Assembly: GCF_019279795.1 (NCBI RefSeq)
Contig: NC_056745.1
Coordinates: 1,491,072,503-1,491,136,502, forward strand
Direction of reading: 5' to 3'
Length of the DNA: 64,000 nt
From: Protopterus annectens
Taxonomy: Eukaryota; Chordata; Ceratodontiformes; Protopteridae
A program made the translations under genes and the position numbers. Each line of letters starts with the position of its first letter. The first letter of the stretch is position 1. The notes beneath the pieces were generated by a model that was not told the DNA's origin, did not search any database, and worked only from the letters and a program-made list of their open reading frames with translations. Shown in pieces: positions 34,201-46,564 of the stretch.

Positions 34201-37200
34201 TTTGATTACTTCCTAGACTTCTGCACTCCACCACTAGCTTTCCTTATGCACCTTATTTGATTACTTCCTAGACTTCTGCACTCCACCACTAGCTTTCCTT
34301 ATGCACCTTATTTGATTACTTCCTAGACTTCTGCACTCCACCACTAGCTTTCCTTATGCACCTTATTTGATTACTTCCTAGACTTCTGCACTCCACCACT
34401 AGCTTTCCTTATGCACCTTATTTGATTACTTCCTAGACTTCTGCACTCCACCACTAGCTTTCCTTATGCACCTTATTTGATTACTTCCTAGACTTCTGCA
34501 CTCCACCACTAGCTTTCCTTATGCACCTTATTTGATTACTTCCTAGACTTCTGCACTCCACCACTAGCTTTCCTTATGCACCTTATTTGATTACTTCCTA
34601 GACTTCTGCACTCCACCACTAGCTTTCCTTATGCACCTTATTTGATTACTTCCTAGACTTCTGCACTCCACCACTAGCTTTCCTTATGCACCTTATTTGA
34701 TTACTTCCTAGACTTCTGCACTCCACCACTAGCTTTCCTTATGTACCTTATTTGATTACTTCCTAGACTTCTGCACTCCACCACTAGCTTTCCTTATGCA
34801 CCTTATTTGATTACTTCCTAGACTTCTGCACTCCACCACTAGCTTTCCTTATGCACCTTATTTGATTACTTCCTAGACTTCTGCACTCCACCACTAGCTT
34901 TCCTTATGTACCTTATTTGATTACTTCCTAGACTTCTGCACTCCACCACTAGCTTTCCTTATGTACCTTATTTGATTACTTCCTAGACTTCTGCACTCCA
35001 CCACTAGCTTTCCTTATGCACCTTATTTGATTACTTCCTAGACTTCTGCACTCCACCACTAGCTTTCCTTATGCACCTTATTTGATTACTTCCTAGACGT
35101 CTGCACTCCACCACTAGCTTTCCTTATGCACCTTATTTGATTACTTCCTAGACGTCTGCACTCCACCACTAGCTTTCCTTATGCACCTTATTTGATTACT
35201 TCCTAGACTTCTGCACTCCACCACTAGCTTTCCTTATGTACCTTATTTGATTACTTCCTAGACGTCTGCACTCCACCACTAGCTTTCCTTATGCACCTTA
35301 TTTGATTACTTCCTAGACGTCTGCACTCCACCACTAGCTTTCCTTATGTACCTTATTTGATTACTTCCTAGACTTCTGCACTCCACCACTAGCTTTCCTT
35401 ATGCACCTTATTTGATTACTTCCTAGACTTCTGCACTCCACCACTAGCTTTCCTTATGCACCTTATTTGATTACTTCCTAGACTTCTGCACTCCACCACT
35501 AGCTTTCCTTATGTACCTTATTTGATTACTTCCTAGACTTCTGCACTCCACCACTAGCTTTCCTTATGTACCTTATTTGATTACTTCCTAGACTTCTGCA
35601 CTCCACCACTAGCTTTCCTTATGTACCTTATTTGATTACTTCCTAGACTTCTGCACTCCACCACTAGCTTTCCTTATGTACCTTATTTGATTACTTCCTA
35701 GACTTCTGCACTCCACCACTAGCTTTCCTTATGTACCTTATTTGATTACTTCCTAGACTTCTGCACTCCACCACTAGCTTTCCTTATGCACCTTATTTGA
35801 TTACTTCCTAGACGTCTGCACTCCACCACTAGCTTTCCTTATGCACCTTATTTGATTACTTCCTAGACTTCTGCACTCCACCACTAGCTTTCCTTATGCA
35901 CCTTATTTGATTACTTCCTAGACTTCTGCACTCCACCACTAGCTTTCCTTATGCACCTTATTTGATTACTTCCTAGACTTCTGCACTCCACCACTAGCTT
36001 TCCTTATGCACCTTATTTGATTACTTCCTAGACTTCTGCACTCCACCACTAGCTTTCCTTATGTACCTTATTTGATTACTTCCTAGACTTCTGCACTCCA
36101 CCACTAGCTTTCCTTATGCACCTTATTTGATTACTTCCTAGACTTCTGCACTCCACCACTAGCTTTCCTTATGTACCTTATTTGATTACTTCCTAGACGT
36201 CTGCACTCCACCACTAGCTTTCCTTATGTACCTTATTTGATTACTTCCTAGACGTCTGCACTCCACCACTAGCTTTCCTTATGTACCTTATTTGATTACT
36301 TCCTAGACGTCTGCACTCCACCACTAGCTTTCCTTATGTACCTTATTTGATTACTTCCTAGACGTCTGCACTCCACCACTAGCTTTCCTTATGTACCTTA
36401 TTTGATTACTTCCTAGACTTCTGCACTCCACCACTAGCTTTCCTTATGTACCTTATTTGATTACTTCCTAGACTTCTGCACTCCACCACTAGCTTTCCTT
36501 ATGCACCTTATTTGATTACTTCCTAGACTTCTGCACTCCACCACTAGCTTTCCTTATGCACCTTATTTGATTACTTCCTAGACTTCTGCACTCCACCACT
36601 AGCTTTCCTTATGCACCTTATTTGATTACTTCCTAGACTTCTGCACTCCACCACTAGCTTTCCTTATGTACCTTATTTGATTACTTCCTAGACTTCTGCA
36701 CTCCACCACTAGCTTTCCTTATGCACCTTATTTGATTACTTCCTAGACTTCTGCACTCCACCACTAGCTTTCCTTATGTACCTTATTTGATTACTTCCTA
36801 GACTTCTGCACTCCACCACTGGCTTTCCTTATGCACCTTATTTGATTACTTCCTAGACGTCTGCACTCCACCACTAGCTTTCCTTATGCACCTTATTTGA
36901 TTACTTCCTAGACGTCTGCACTCCACCACTAGCTTTCCTTATGCACCTTATTTGATTACTTCCTAGACTTCTGCACTCCACCACTAGCTTTCCTTATGTA
37001 CCTTATTTGATTACTTCCTAGACTTCTGCACTCCACCACTGGCTTTCCTTATGCACCTTATTTGATTACTTCCTAGACGTCTGCACTCCACCACTAGCTT
37101 TCCTTATGTACCTTATTTGATTACTTCCTAGACGTCTGCACTCCACCACTAGCTTTCCTTATGTACCTTATTTGATTACTTCCTAGACTTCTGCACTCCA

Positions 37201-38880
37201 CCACTAGCTTTCCTTATGTACCTTATTTGATTACTTCCTAGACTTCTGCACTCCACCACTAGCTTTCCTTATGTACCTTATTTGATTACTTCCTAGACTT
37301 CTGCACTCCACCACTAGCTTTCCTTATGCACCTTATTTGATTACTTCCTAGACTTCTGCACTCCACCACTAGCTTTCCTTATGTACCTTATTTGATTACT
37401 TCCTAGACTTCTGCACTCCACCACTAGCTTTCCTTATGCACCTTATTTGATTACTTCCTAGACTTCTGCACTCCACCACTAGCTTTCCTTATGTACCTTA
37501 TTTGATTACTTCCTAGACTTCTGCACTCCACCACTAGCTTTCCTTATGTACCTTATTTGATTACTTCCTAGACGTCTGCACTCCACCACTAGCTTTCCTT
37601 ATGTACCTTATTTGATTACTTCCTAGACGTCTGCACTCCACCACTAGCTTTCCTTATGCACCTTATTTGATTACTTCCTAGACTTCTGCACTCCACCACT
37701 GGCTTTCCTTATGCACCTTATTTGATTACTTCCTAGACGTCTGCACTCCACCACTAGCTTTCCTTATGTACCTTATTTGATTACTTCCTAGACTTCTGCA
37801 CTCCACCACTAGCTTTCCTTATGTACCTTATTTGATTACTTCCTAGACGTCTGCACTCCACCACTAGCTTTCCTTATGTACCTTATTTGATTACTTCCTA
37901 GACGTCTGCACTCCACCACTAGCTTTCCTTATGTACCTTATTTGATTACTTCCTAGACTTCTGCACTCCACCACTAGCTTTCCTTATGTACCTTATTTGA
38001 TTACTTCCTAGACTTCTGCACTCCACCACTAGCTTTCCTTATGTACCTTATTTGATTACTTCCTAGACGTCTGCACTCCACCACTAGCTTTCCTTATGTA
38101 CCTTATTTGATTACTTCCTAGACTTCTGCACTCCACCACTGGCTTTCCTTATGTACCTTATTTGATTACTTCCTAGACTTCTGCACTCCACCACTAGCTT
38201 TCCTTATGTACCTTATTTGATTACTTCCTAGACGTCTGCACTCCACCACTAGCTTTCCTTATGTACCTTATTTGATTACTTCCTAGACTTCTGCACTCCA
38301 CCACTGGCTTTCCTTATGTACCTTATTTGATTACTTCCTAGACTTCTGCACTCCACCACTAGCTTTCCTTATGTACCTTATTTGATTACTTCCTAGACTT
38401 CTGCACTCCACCACTGGCTTTCCTTATGTACCTTATTTGATTACTTCCTAGACTTCTGCACTCCACCACTGGCTTTCCTTATGTACCTTATTTGATTACT
38501 TCCTAGACGTCTGCACTCCGCCACTAGCTTTCCTTATGCACCTTATTTGATTACTTCCTAGACTTCTGCACTCCACCACTAGCTTTCCTTATGCACCTTA
38601 TTTGATTACTTCCTAGACTTCTGCACTCCACCACTAGCTTTCCTTATGTACCTTATTTGATTACTTCCTAGACGTCTGCACTCCACCACTAGCTTTCCTT
38701 ATGTACCTTATTTGATTACTTCCTAGACTTCTGCACTCCACCACTGGCTTTCCTTATGTACCTTATTTGATTACTTCCTAGACTTCTGCACTCCACCACT
38801 GGCTTTCCTTATGTACCTTATTTGATTACTTCCTAGACTTCTGCACTCCACCACTAGCTTTCCTTATGTACCTTATTTCC
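22216..38880. repeat. 55-bp satellite array, 303 units (16.7 kb)
   Basis: The unit runs ttacttcctagacttctgca, ctccaccactagctttcctt, atgcaccttatttga. The array is 16665 bp = 303 x 55, and the phase never slips, so I see no net indel. Variation is nearly confined to a few sites: gacTT/gacGT/gacGC, atgCa/atgTa, and ccactA/Ggc. A block of at least 29 identical units lies near 27.6-29.2 kb, while the right end (36-38.8 kb) is rich in variants. Both frames and strands are stop-laden, so it is not coding. It lies in host-gene intron E-F. Confidence 0.97.
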
Positions 38881-39070
38881 ATATCTGTTCTGCAGTCCCC
38901 ACACAAGCTGTTGCTATTCTTCAGCTTTGCCTACTTCCCTTTCCTCCTGAGGTGATAGAGCCCTGATTACTTCCTACAGTGCTTTTTCTCTTTCTCTCTC
39001 CAGTCAACTTCCAGGTATTTAGCCTTGTCTCTGTTAACCCCACAACTTTCTCTGACTACTGACTGTAGCT
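38881..39070 (-). pseudogene. RTE-like LINE relic beyond the satellite
   Basis: Minus-strand reading gives a Lys/Arg-rich linker of the kind found between endonuclease and RT in RTE-like elements, in the expected order relative to 20000-22215. It contains a single gattacttcctac match to the satellite start, possibly the seed of the array. Assignment is by context and weak motif. Confidence 0.4.
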
Positions 39071-39156
39071 GCTTTTGGCAGCCAGTGGTTTGCAGAAAAC
39101 AATTTCACTGAAACATACATTCAGTAAAACTGTACAATCATATCAGAAAGAATTAC

Positions 39157-39216
39157 CTACAGTGTTTCAAGTGTGAGACAAATCCCTCCACATCTGGGAC
39201 AAAACACTCCATGTAT
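39157..39216 (-). CDS. Host gene exon E (60 bp)
   Basis: The acceptor has a good pyrimidine tract (ttcatttcttgcctaag|ATACATG) and the donor is CTGTAG|gtaattc. Only one frame is open: one base, 19 codons (start YMECFVPDVE, end SHLKHC), then AG. The first base completes AGA with the AG of exon D, and the final AG is completed by exon F. The next exon lies 22.6 kb away, across the satellite. Confidence 0.6.
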   Translation of the reverse strand: MHGVFCPRCGGICLTLETL

Positions 39217-39647
39217 CTTAGGCAAGAAATGAACCTCAGCTCAAAGTTTAAGCATAAATCTAAACAACCCTAAATGTAACCTTCACCACAACCAAACTTA
39301 TCCCAAAACCCTAAGCATAATCCTAATGCCACCCAAAGCCCCAGCCTTAACTACAAAACAAAAAAGTGATCGTAAAGACAGTGGTCTGTAGAAGCTCTAC
39401 ACTAACCGCATTCCTCTACAAGCATCACATTCTGTGTAACATTCACCAAAATAAAATGCCCATTCAGTGCAACATTTGTACAAATAATTTTGACCAGAAG
39501 GACTTCACTACCTGTGGATAAGAAGTTTAACTCCTAAATGGCTCAAAGGACTGAGGCTAGACCCTCTATGTAGAAGAATGCCCTGGTGGGTCAGGTAATT
39601 CAAGAAAAGCCTGAGATGCGGAGGAATGGATTCTTATCCACTGCTAA
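39217..39647. other. Intron D-E segment with telomere-like degenerate repeats
   Basis: Around 39260-39360 the sequence is a loose series of ccctaa/tcctaa/acccta-like words, not a true telomeric array. Nothing else is recognised before the PLE. Confidence 0.4.
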
Positions 39648-40568
39648 AATATATGTAAAGCCAACAGTTGCCACCCTTTACACACTTTAACAGCTATTCC
39701 CTATGGAGAATTTATAAGAATTAAAAGGTTGAATACTGACATCAAATTGGCCTATGATGAAGCCCTTAAGGCAGCCAACATGTTTATAGCTAGAGGGTAC
39801 AATCAATTGGATGTTGAGAATAGTTTTGATAAAGTATTTAAAGATACCAATTTTATAAATAAATTTGGGAATAAGTATAACAATAATAAATACAATAAAA
39901 AAAGATCAAATGAAGAAAGAATTTTTTTTGTCACAAAGTACACTAATTTTTCTTGTACTATTAATGGATTAGTAAAACAGTACTGGAATTTTATTAAAAA
40001 AGAAATTGGTTCTTTAAAAAATACCAAGCTGGTTATATCCTATAAAAAAGGTAAAAGCCGTCAAGATTTTTTGGTACACAGCATATATAAAGAACCTAGA
40101 ACTAACATGTTAATTAACACTAACTTAATAGGAACCTTTCCTTGTGGCAATTGTTCCATCTGTAAATATATAGTTACTGAGGTGGAGAAAATTAATAAGA
40201 AAAACTTTACAACTAGAGCCAAATACTCCTGTTTGAGTAAAGGAATAATATATACTATTTTCTGTTCTTGTAATAAATACTATATTGGTGAAACTAAGAG
40301 AATGTTAGCAGATAGAATTAAGGAACATGTTAGAGATGTGAAAAATAAGAAATTTAATAGTCCCATTGCTGAGCATTTTAATACTGAACATCATGGCAAT
40401 ACAGATTGCATGAAAGTTACTATATTGGAACATGTACCTCTTTATTTCAATAATATGGAACATCAAAAGAATATATTGAGACAGAAAGAGTCTGTTTTAA
40501 TTATGAAATATGGCGCTTTGTTTCCATATGGATTGAATAGAGAATGTAACTGGCAGAGCCTTATTTAA
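39648..40568 (+). pseudogene. Penelope-like element, 3' half with intact GIY-YIG endonuclease
   Basis: The frame is open from just after a TAA at 39645 to the stop at 40568. It starts with the end of the RT domain (CHPLHTLTAIPYGEFIRIKR), followed by a Lys/Asn-rich linker, a Cys cluster (CGNCSICKYI), the GIY-YIG nuclease (IIYTIFCSCNKYYIGETKRM, DRIKEH) and the PLE-typical GLNRECNWQSLI end. The endonuclease is intact, but the catalytic RT part is missing, so this is a 5'-truncated copy. The Met at 39729 is internal and not a natural start. It belongs to a different subfamily from the fold-back element. Confidence 0.88.
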
Positions 40569-40880
40569 TGGTGTAACTTTAAGTATTTCAATTTGTGTGT
40601 TTAAATTAATTAATTGTTTAATTGAACTAATTAATTTGTTTTTGTATATATTGTGAACTTTTAGAAGCTACAATGTTTTACTCTGTAAAGGCTGTGGCCG
40701 AGGCACTAGAGAAATAATAGAAGAAATTGAACTGAGCTGAATAAACTTTTAAGGAAAGTAGAGCTGGGACTCTCTGTTATTTGTTCTGGTTGTTTGCTGA
40801 TATGTAAAGCCAAGTTTGCTTTATACAATGTAACAAATTTAGGGGAAAAAGGAAAAGGCGAAACGCCATCAGAGATGAGT
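40569..40880 (+). mobile_element. 3' tail of the Penelope-like element
   Basis: An AT-rich tail with taattaattgtttaattgaac, like the taattaattaac blocks of the fold-back PLE. It ends near aaaggcgaaacgccatcag (about 40854-40872), a GAAAC-containing hairpin preceded by ctgatatg at about 40796. This may be a scrambled hammerhead-like core. Confidence 0.45.
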
Positions 40881-41041
40881 GAACAGTCAATGACAACCAG
40901 AATGCTGCGCTTAATATCAGTTCACAATCTCACATTAGAGGCCACTGCAAATTATATTCTCTTATAAGATTTCAAAAGCAAAAACCTTTCTTCAGTGACA
41001 CATGCTTACCTTTTACTCTAAGAACTGTGTATATCTACCTA

Positions 41042-42250
41042 TCCACACAGATACACGACAAGGCTTTTGACACCATTCCCCACTCGGGAATTATAGAAAA
41101 ACTCACCAGCCTGAACATAAACCCCTAAGTCATGAGATGGGTTGCCAACTGGCTTACAGACAGAACTCACACGGTAAGAATAGCGGGCTCCAGGTCCGAC
41201 TCTAAACCAGTCACAAGTGGTGTCCCACAAGGCTCGGTCCTGGGACCCCTACTGTTCAACATATGCTTCTCAGAAGTACAGGCAAACACAGGAGGACTAT
41301 GGCTAACCAAGTTCGCCGATGAATGCAAACTGGGAGCCATAATTGACACTCTGGCTGACACGGACATTCTCCAAAAGGGTCTTACTAAGACGGACACCTG
41401 GTGTCAAAAGTCATGGTCTCAAGCTAAATGCGAAAAAATGCATAGTCATCCCATTTGTGAAAAACAAAACACCCATCATGAATTACCACATAGGTGGAAG
41501 CCCCCTTAATACAGAAGAGGTAATAAGAGATCTGGGGACCCAGGTAGATAGTAATCTCTCCTTTGACAATCATATTGCCAATGTAGTTAGGAAATACTTC
41601 TATGTAGCCCATTTAATTGCTAAAGGGTTTGCATCTAGAAATAAAGAGGTCATAGTGCCCCTCTACTCGTCACTCATCAGACCCATCATACAGTACAATG
41701 CCCCATTTGGGATGTACCTCACAAGACACTTCCAACAGCTGAAAAGACCACAAAAGTACCTCACCAAGAGGATTACTGGCCTCAAACATATGTCCTATGC
41801 AGCCCGACTGGAAAAACTCCAGCTGTACTCAGTGGAATATTGCTTACTCAGAGGTGATCTCTGCCTGACTTACAAAGCCTTGTCTAACTCAGAATTGATG
41901 GACATGCTCCACCTAAAGAAATCCAAGTCACTGCGAGCCACTCACTCTAGTGAGCTAAACCTCGCCACAACAATAAATAGAACATGCTGGAGGGATAGAT
42001 TCCTGTCACAGAGACTCCCCATGCTTTGGAACAAAATTCCTAACTACATTAGGCAGAGCCCCTCACTAACACTCTTCAAGAGAAACCTTGACAAGTGGAT
42101 GGGTAACAGAAAATACACCCCTGGGATCACTTCATTGGCTCTTCTTGACAGAGGCTCAGTTAATTAATCAATGGGGCGGTGAAAGCTGACACACTCTGGC
42201 TAGGCTTATAAATGCCCTCGGGCAGACAGCCTAGTACCTATAAATACAGA
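41042..42250 (+). pseudogene. CR1-clade LINE, 5'-truncated RT
   Basis: RT starts in block 3-4 (KAFDTIPHSGI, WVANWLTDRTHTVRI, SGVPQGSVLGPLLF, FADECKLG), shifts frame near 41415, then continues to the stop at 42168 (LKLNAKKCIVIPF, VPLYSSLIRPIIQYNAPFG, LYSVEYCLLRGDL, WNKIPNYIRQSPSLTLFKRN). FADE in place of FADD is a catalytic-site change. The 3' end runs to about 42250 in short tandem words (acagatgtataaatacagac), as is usual for CR1. Its end lies only about 45 bp from the splice donor of exon D. Confidence 0.85.
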
Positions 42251-42292
42251 TGTATAAATACAGACAGATATACAAAACATAGCAAGCTGTAC

Positions 42293-42575
42293 CTGATAAA
42301 CGCTGCCATATCATCCTTTGTAAGACTCTTTTCTTCTGTTTGTACGGTTTTGTCCTGCAAAGTGCACTCATCTCCTGAGATAACTGCTCCCGTCCTAACA
42401 GAAGGTACTTTGGGTAGAATACGAGTAATGTAAGAGTCACTGAAGGGGTCACATTCCTTTAGTGGCGTGTCAGACGGGTTGGTATTTTCATTCCCAGCAG
42501 TACCACTCTCATCACTGTTACGATCTTTTTCTACCTTCTGTTTGTTTGTGCTGGGCTCCTGTACAGGGAGAAGCT
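42293..42575 (-). CDS. Host gene exon D (283 bp)
   Basis: The acceptor is a T-run then ag|AGCTTC at 42576; the donor is TTTATCAG|gtacag at 42292. The frame has 93 full codons with two bases at each end, all open: LLPVQEPSTNKQKV, an acidic/polar Asn/Ser/Thr-rich stretch, then DSYITRILPKVPSV and KTVQTEEKSLTKDDMAAFI. Codon use looks protein-like and no repeat matches it. The polar, low-complexity middle suggests a disordered linker. It is the longest and most convincing exon of the chain. Identity is unknown. Confidence 0.75.
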
Positions 42576-45500
42576 CTAAAAAAAATCAGCATTCTGACCA
42601 TTAAAAAGTAAATATATGGAAAAAAATCAATAAGAATACAAATGAAACATAGTTGCCATGTTCTGTATGTATTAATGTTTTCTATCAATGTTACTTCTTT
42701 TGGAGGCTGTATTTTACAAGCGGCGTGGTAAGAAATCTGAACTACAAATCATGTCAAAGACTTCAGCATCAACACATAGACTAACTTACAAAACCTTAGC
42801 AACAAAATGTCAGTTATGTAAACTTCCCTTTAAAATGGCAGAGCAAATCCAGGGAGGTAATACTATGGTATTAATAGGAAGAGACAGAGAAAGTCACCAA
42901 AGTGAACCCGACTTTAGGTATTGGCTGCACACATTATCCAGGCTACTATAACAGCGCCACCATTAACTTTTATGTAACATTTAGATCTTTAAGAAAAAAA
43001 TCATTTTGTTTTCTGTGGTGAAGGAAGGACCATGCTCAACAAAATGCACTGAAACAAGCCAATAAACTTAGTTCAATGACCTAAAAGTAATTTGAAGAAT
43101 GTTTTCTTTTAAGACTACAGATAAAATTAAGTACAAGTCAGTAACGGTTCAAACTTCCAAGATCACAAGAGTGCTGCGTGCATTTCAATACTATCAAAAC
43201 TGTATTTTCCATGGAAAAGGGGAAACTTAGCAATAGGAAAATACAAGACGTGCATTTAAAAGAGGAAAAAGCAGTACTTGGTCAGAGATTTTTTTAAACA
43301 CATTTCAGCCAGTGAAAAACATAAAACTAAAATAACTGAAGGCTCTTGGCACCATGTACCTGAAAGTAAGAGGAGAAAGTAAACCTGAATATAAATCATT
43401 TGCAGAAAGACAAAAAGAGAGAGACACACAGCAACTTAGAAAAAGAAAAGAAAAAGCAGTGGTTAATGTACACCTGTAAGCAGGATAACCTTAAAAATAA
43501 TCCCAGTGATATTCCAGCCGGGCCAAAATGCAGAAACACTAGAGAGGAACAAGTAGAGGCGACACACTGAGTTTATAAAAAGGGAATAAGAAAAATGAAT
43601 AATGGACGCAACAAAAATGACACTGAAGGTACTGCCATGAGTTGCCTTTCTTAACGGATGACTTCGACACTGGAATTGTGCCACCACCATTTGTTAATAA
43701 ATGCACGGACATGAATACAGCATCAGCGCTGTGTTAAAATACTGATATTGTTCTTAATGTAGTACCATTTCTGGACAATTTCAATATAACATGGATGAAA
43801 AGCACTAAACCAATACCTAAACATGGTGTGGATCCATCATGCCCGTTAAACTAATTAATAAAAGAAAAAAGTATTTATTCTATTTACACTTTGTTGACTG
43901 GGTTAGTGCCACTAGGCCAATGGCCACTTTTCGTGGAAGTCCTGAGAAGGTATTAATACTGACTAATGGAAATTTAGGCAGAGCATTGGGGAACTTGCCT
44001 TTTACTCTTTTCCATAAATCCTGCAAGATCTTTTATATCCACTAGAGCTACTATCAACTCAGGAAGATAGCACCTTGGTTTAACATGTCATCTGACTGAT
44101 GCCGCATCAGAGTACAGCACCCCCCTTATTAGCACCCCGCTAATGCTGCACTGCAGTGTCAGTAACATAAATTAATCCGACTACCTGGTGTGGGAATACA
44201 AGTCACAGCCAGTGCCGAATGCGAATGTGTTTTGTTTTGAAGCACTGCGACTGCTAATGTTAAATACATTGCTAGGGAGTTAGTTTTATTATCTACCACA
44301 GTACAGATATCCAAGAAAATACTCACTGACCAGGGACTCCATTTATGCCCAGAATAATGTACCAATTGTGCAAATGTTTTATTTAGGGTCGAGCAGTTAA
44401 AAAACTTTAGTGTACTACCCCAGTAAAACTGTGTTCGCAAAACACTAATTGAATATTAGAATGTATGCTGAGAAAAGTTATTGAGGAAGATGACACAAAC
44501 CGGTACAAGTTAATACCATTAACTCCTGTCTGCCATCACAGAAGTACCACAAGCATCAGGTCGGTTCAGTTATTATATGGCCATTACACTTTTATGGACT
44601 CTTAGATATTGTCCAAGAAACCTGGGAAGAAGACAGAAAAAAAAAATGACACCAAAGTCCCTACAGCTGACATCCCACACCTACCCACCAGTCATTTGGT
44701 ATTTCCTGATGTGGGCTCACCTGATGGCTCCTCCTCAAATGGGACCCAGCTAACTACAACAGATCTGAAGAGAGTCACAGGAGAAGAGGTCATGACCTCA
44801 AATACGCCTGGTCTATAGCTTGCTGATTCAGGGTGCATTTCCCCAAGATCAGGCTGGATGGGCCCAGGCCCAAACAAGTTAACAGGGAAAGGGAGGCATT
44901 AGCACCACAGAAAAGACCTTTTAAAATGGGAAATAGAGGCGCATCTCTGCCAAGCCTCAGGTCCACAGCAGCAGTGACAGACTGCAATGAGCTCAAATAT
45001 CTACAAACCTGTCCCTTTTTGGACTGGGAAGCAGAATAAACAGACTGAAATGTAGGACAGCTAAGCCTCAGTCACTTTTCTAAATTAAGTCCCCAGTGAA
45101 GTAACTCTAACCTTTCCCTTGGACCACAAGAATGACCTTCCTGTCACTCTCATGATGATCTTTCTTCTGTTATCCTGCACAGAATTATGATCACTTTCAA
45201 ATGCCACAAAAACTTTAAAGGGAAGTGGGACATGAACGTTGGAACATTTACTGATGAAAGTAATCATCAAGATCTAAACTGTGGCAATAAAGAACTGGCA
45301 GGCACAGCGGGTGAGACTGCTTATGTGTCTGACATGCTACATTATGGAATGCATCATCACTACAGGCACAATGCCTTCTCCAATTGTAGGAACTCCGCCC
45401 ACCCCCAAAAAAGACACTGAATTTTGATTGGTTGATAGGATGAGCACAATCACTGACTACATCAATGACTGTCTTTGATGTTACCACTATGTTTCACAGA

Positions 45501-45723
45501 TGACAATTTATTTGTTTAACACCATAAACTCTAATTCAATACCACCAGAATATACACTCAAAGTAAAAAAGAAAAAAAAAACAAAGCTGAAGTAAGTTTC
45601 TACACTTTCCACACTAATGCCAATTATGTGGCTTGACAGCAAACACTTTGTACAGAAACAAGTCATAAAACAAACCTGTTGAAATCGTCACACTGACAAA
45701 ACAGGCCATACAAATATCATTAC
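42576..45723 (-). other. Intron C-D
   Basis: A 3.1-kb intron with no element I can name. A Lys-rich open segment at 44609-44815 (plus, MSKKPGKKTEKKN) and a minus frame at 44159-44440 are noted but not supported as genes. Confidence 0.45.
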
Positions 45724-45791
45724 CTTGGTATTTAAAACAATTCCAGTATTTCTGGTGTACAGATTTCACATTCTGAACTGACTCAATAGCA
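45724..45791 (-). CDS. Host gene exon C (68 bp)
   Basis: A strong acceptor (ttttctttcctttgacag|TGC) and donor (CCAAG|gtaatg) bound one base, 22 open codons (AIESVQNVKSVHQKYWNCFK then YQ) and a final G. That G plus the AG of exon D gives GAG (Glu). The leading T completes ACT with the AC of exon B. Confidence 0.72.
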
Positions 45792-46564
45792 CTGTCAAAG
45801 GAAAGAAAACAAAACAAATGAAAACATTCACAGAAAACTGTCTCAGTGGCAAAAAATACATTTAAAAGTTATTTCCTATATTTTCACAGTATTACACATT
45901 CAACAAGGCCAGCAGCTGCCTATCAAGGGAGACAAGATAACAAATTCAGGTATCTACAAAAACAAAAATGCAACTAGTACAAACAATACCGATCGGCAAA
46001 CAGTGCAGGTTTAAGTATATAATGCTTCAACAACCTATCAGTGCAATCACAGCAGGGGGGTCCTACATATGGTGGTGGGTTTCTTTGGAGCAATATATTA
46101 TCATAGGAATAGTGTGTAAGTTTGTCATAGAAATTCCCAGTAAAGTACACATCTCTTATGCATCGATGTGTTATCACACTTTCACCATGATGCCCTTATT
46201 AAAAGAAGGCCAAACTTAAGAAAAATACAGAATGCAATTATTTATTTTATTAATTATGTTTTCTGCAGTTTTTTTTTGATTAAATACTAATGATTTGTGT
46301 GTTAATTAGTTAATTATCCAGGGTGGTAAGCTGGTCCATAGACTTTTTTCAATCACTTCCAATTATGTGAGAAAAAGAACCTAATCCATATTCTTTGGGC
46401 AAGCAAACATGGGTAACTGCAAATTCAACCCTGACTTAGCACCATTATCCCTCATGGATAGGGAGCAACGTCTAAATGTTTTGCTCATCTTTGGGTTACT
46501 CATAATTAAAACATAAGGTCTAAAAACCTCTTGGGAATGTATAGTTAGGCTCTTAAAGATCCTC
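45792..46564. other. Intronic sequence upstream of the CR1 fragment
   Basis: No gene or named repeat is supported. The short taattagttaattatcc block near 46300 resembles PLE tail words, and the minus frame at 46381-46602 is not recognisable. Confidence 0.4.

Noticed and set aside
22216..38880. CRISPR array
   Set aside because: Units are contiguous 55-bp repeats without unique spacers in a eukaryotic context.
44326..44445. Minus-strand exon-like segment (FYWGSTLKFFNC ... HKWSPWS) with a gtgagt donor
   Set aside because: Its phase fits neither exon C nor exon D, and it would break an otherwise consistent chain.
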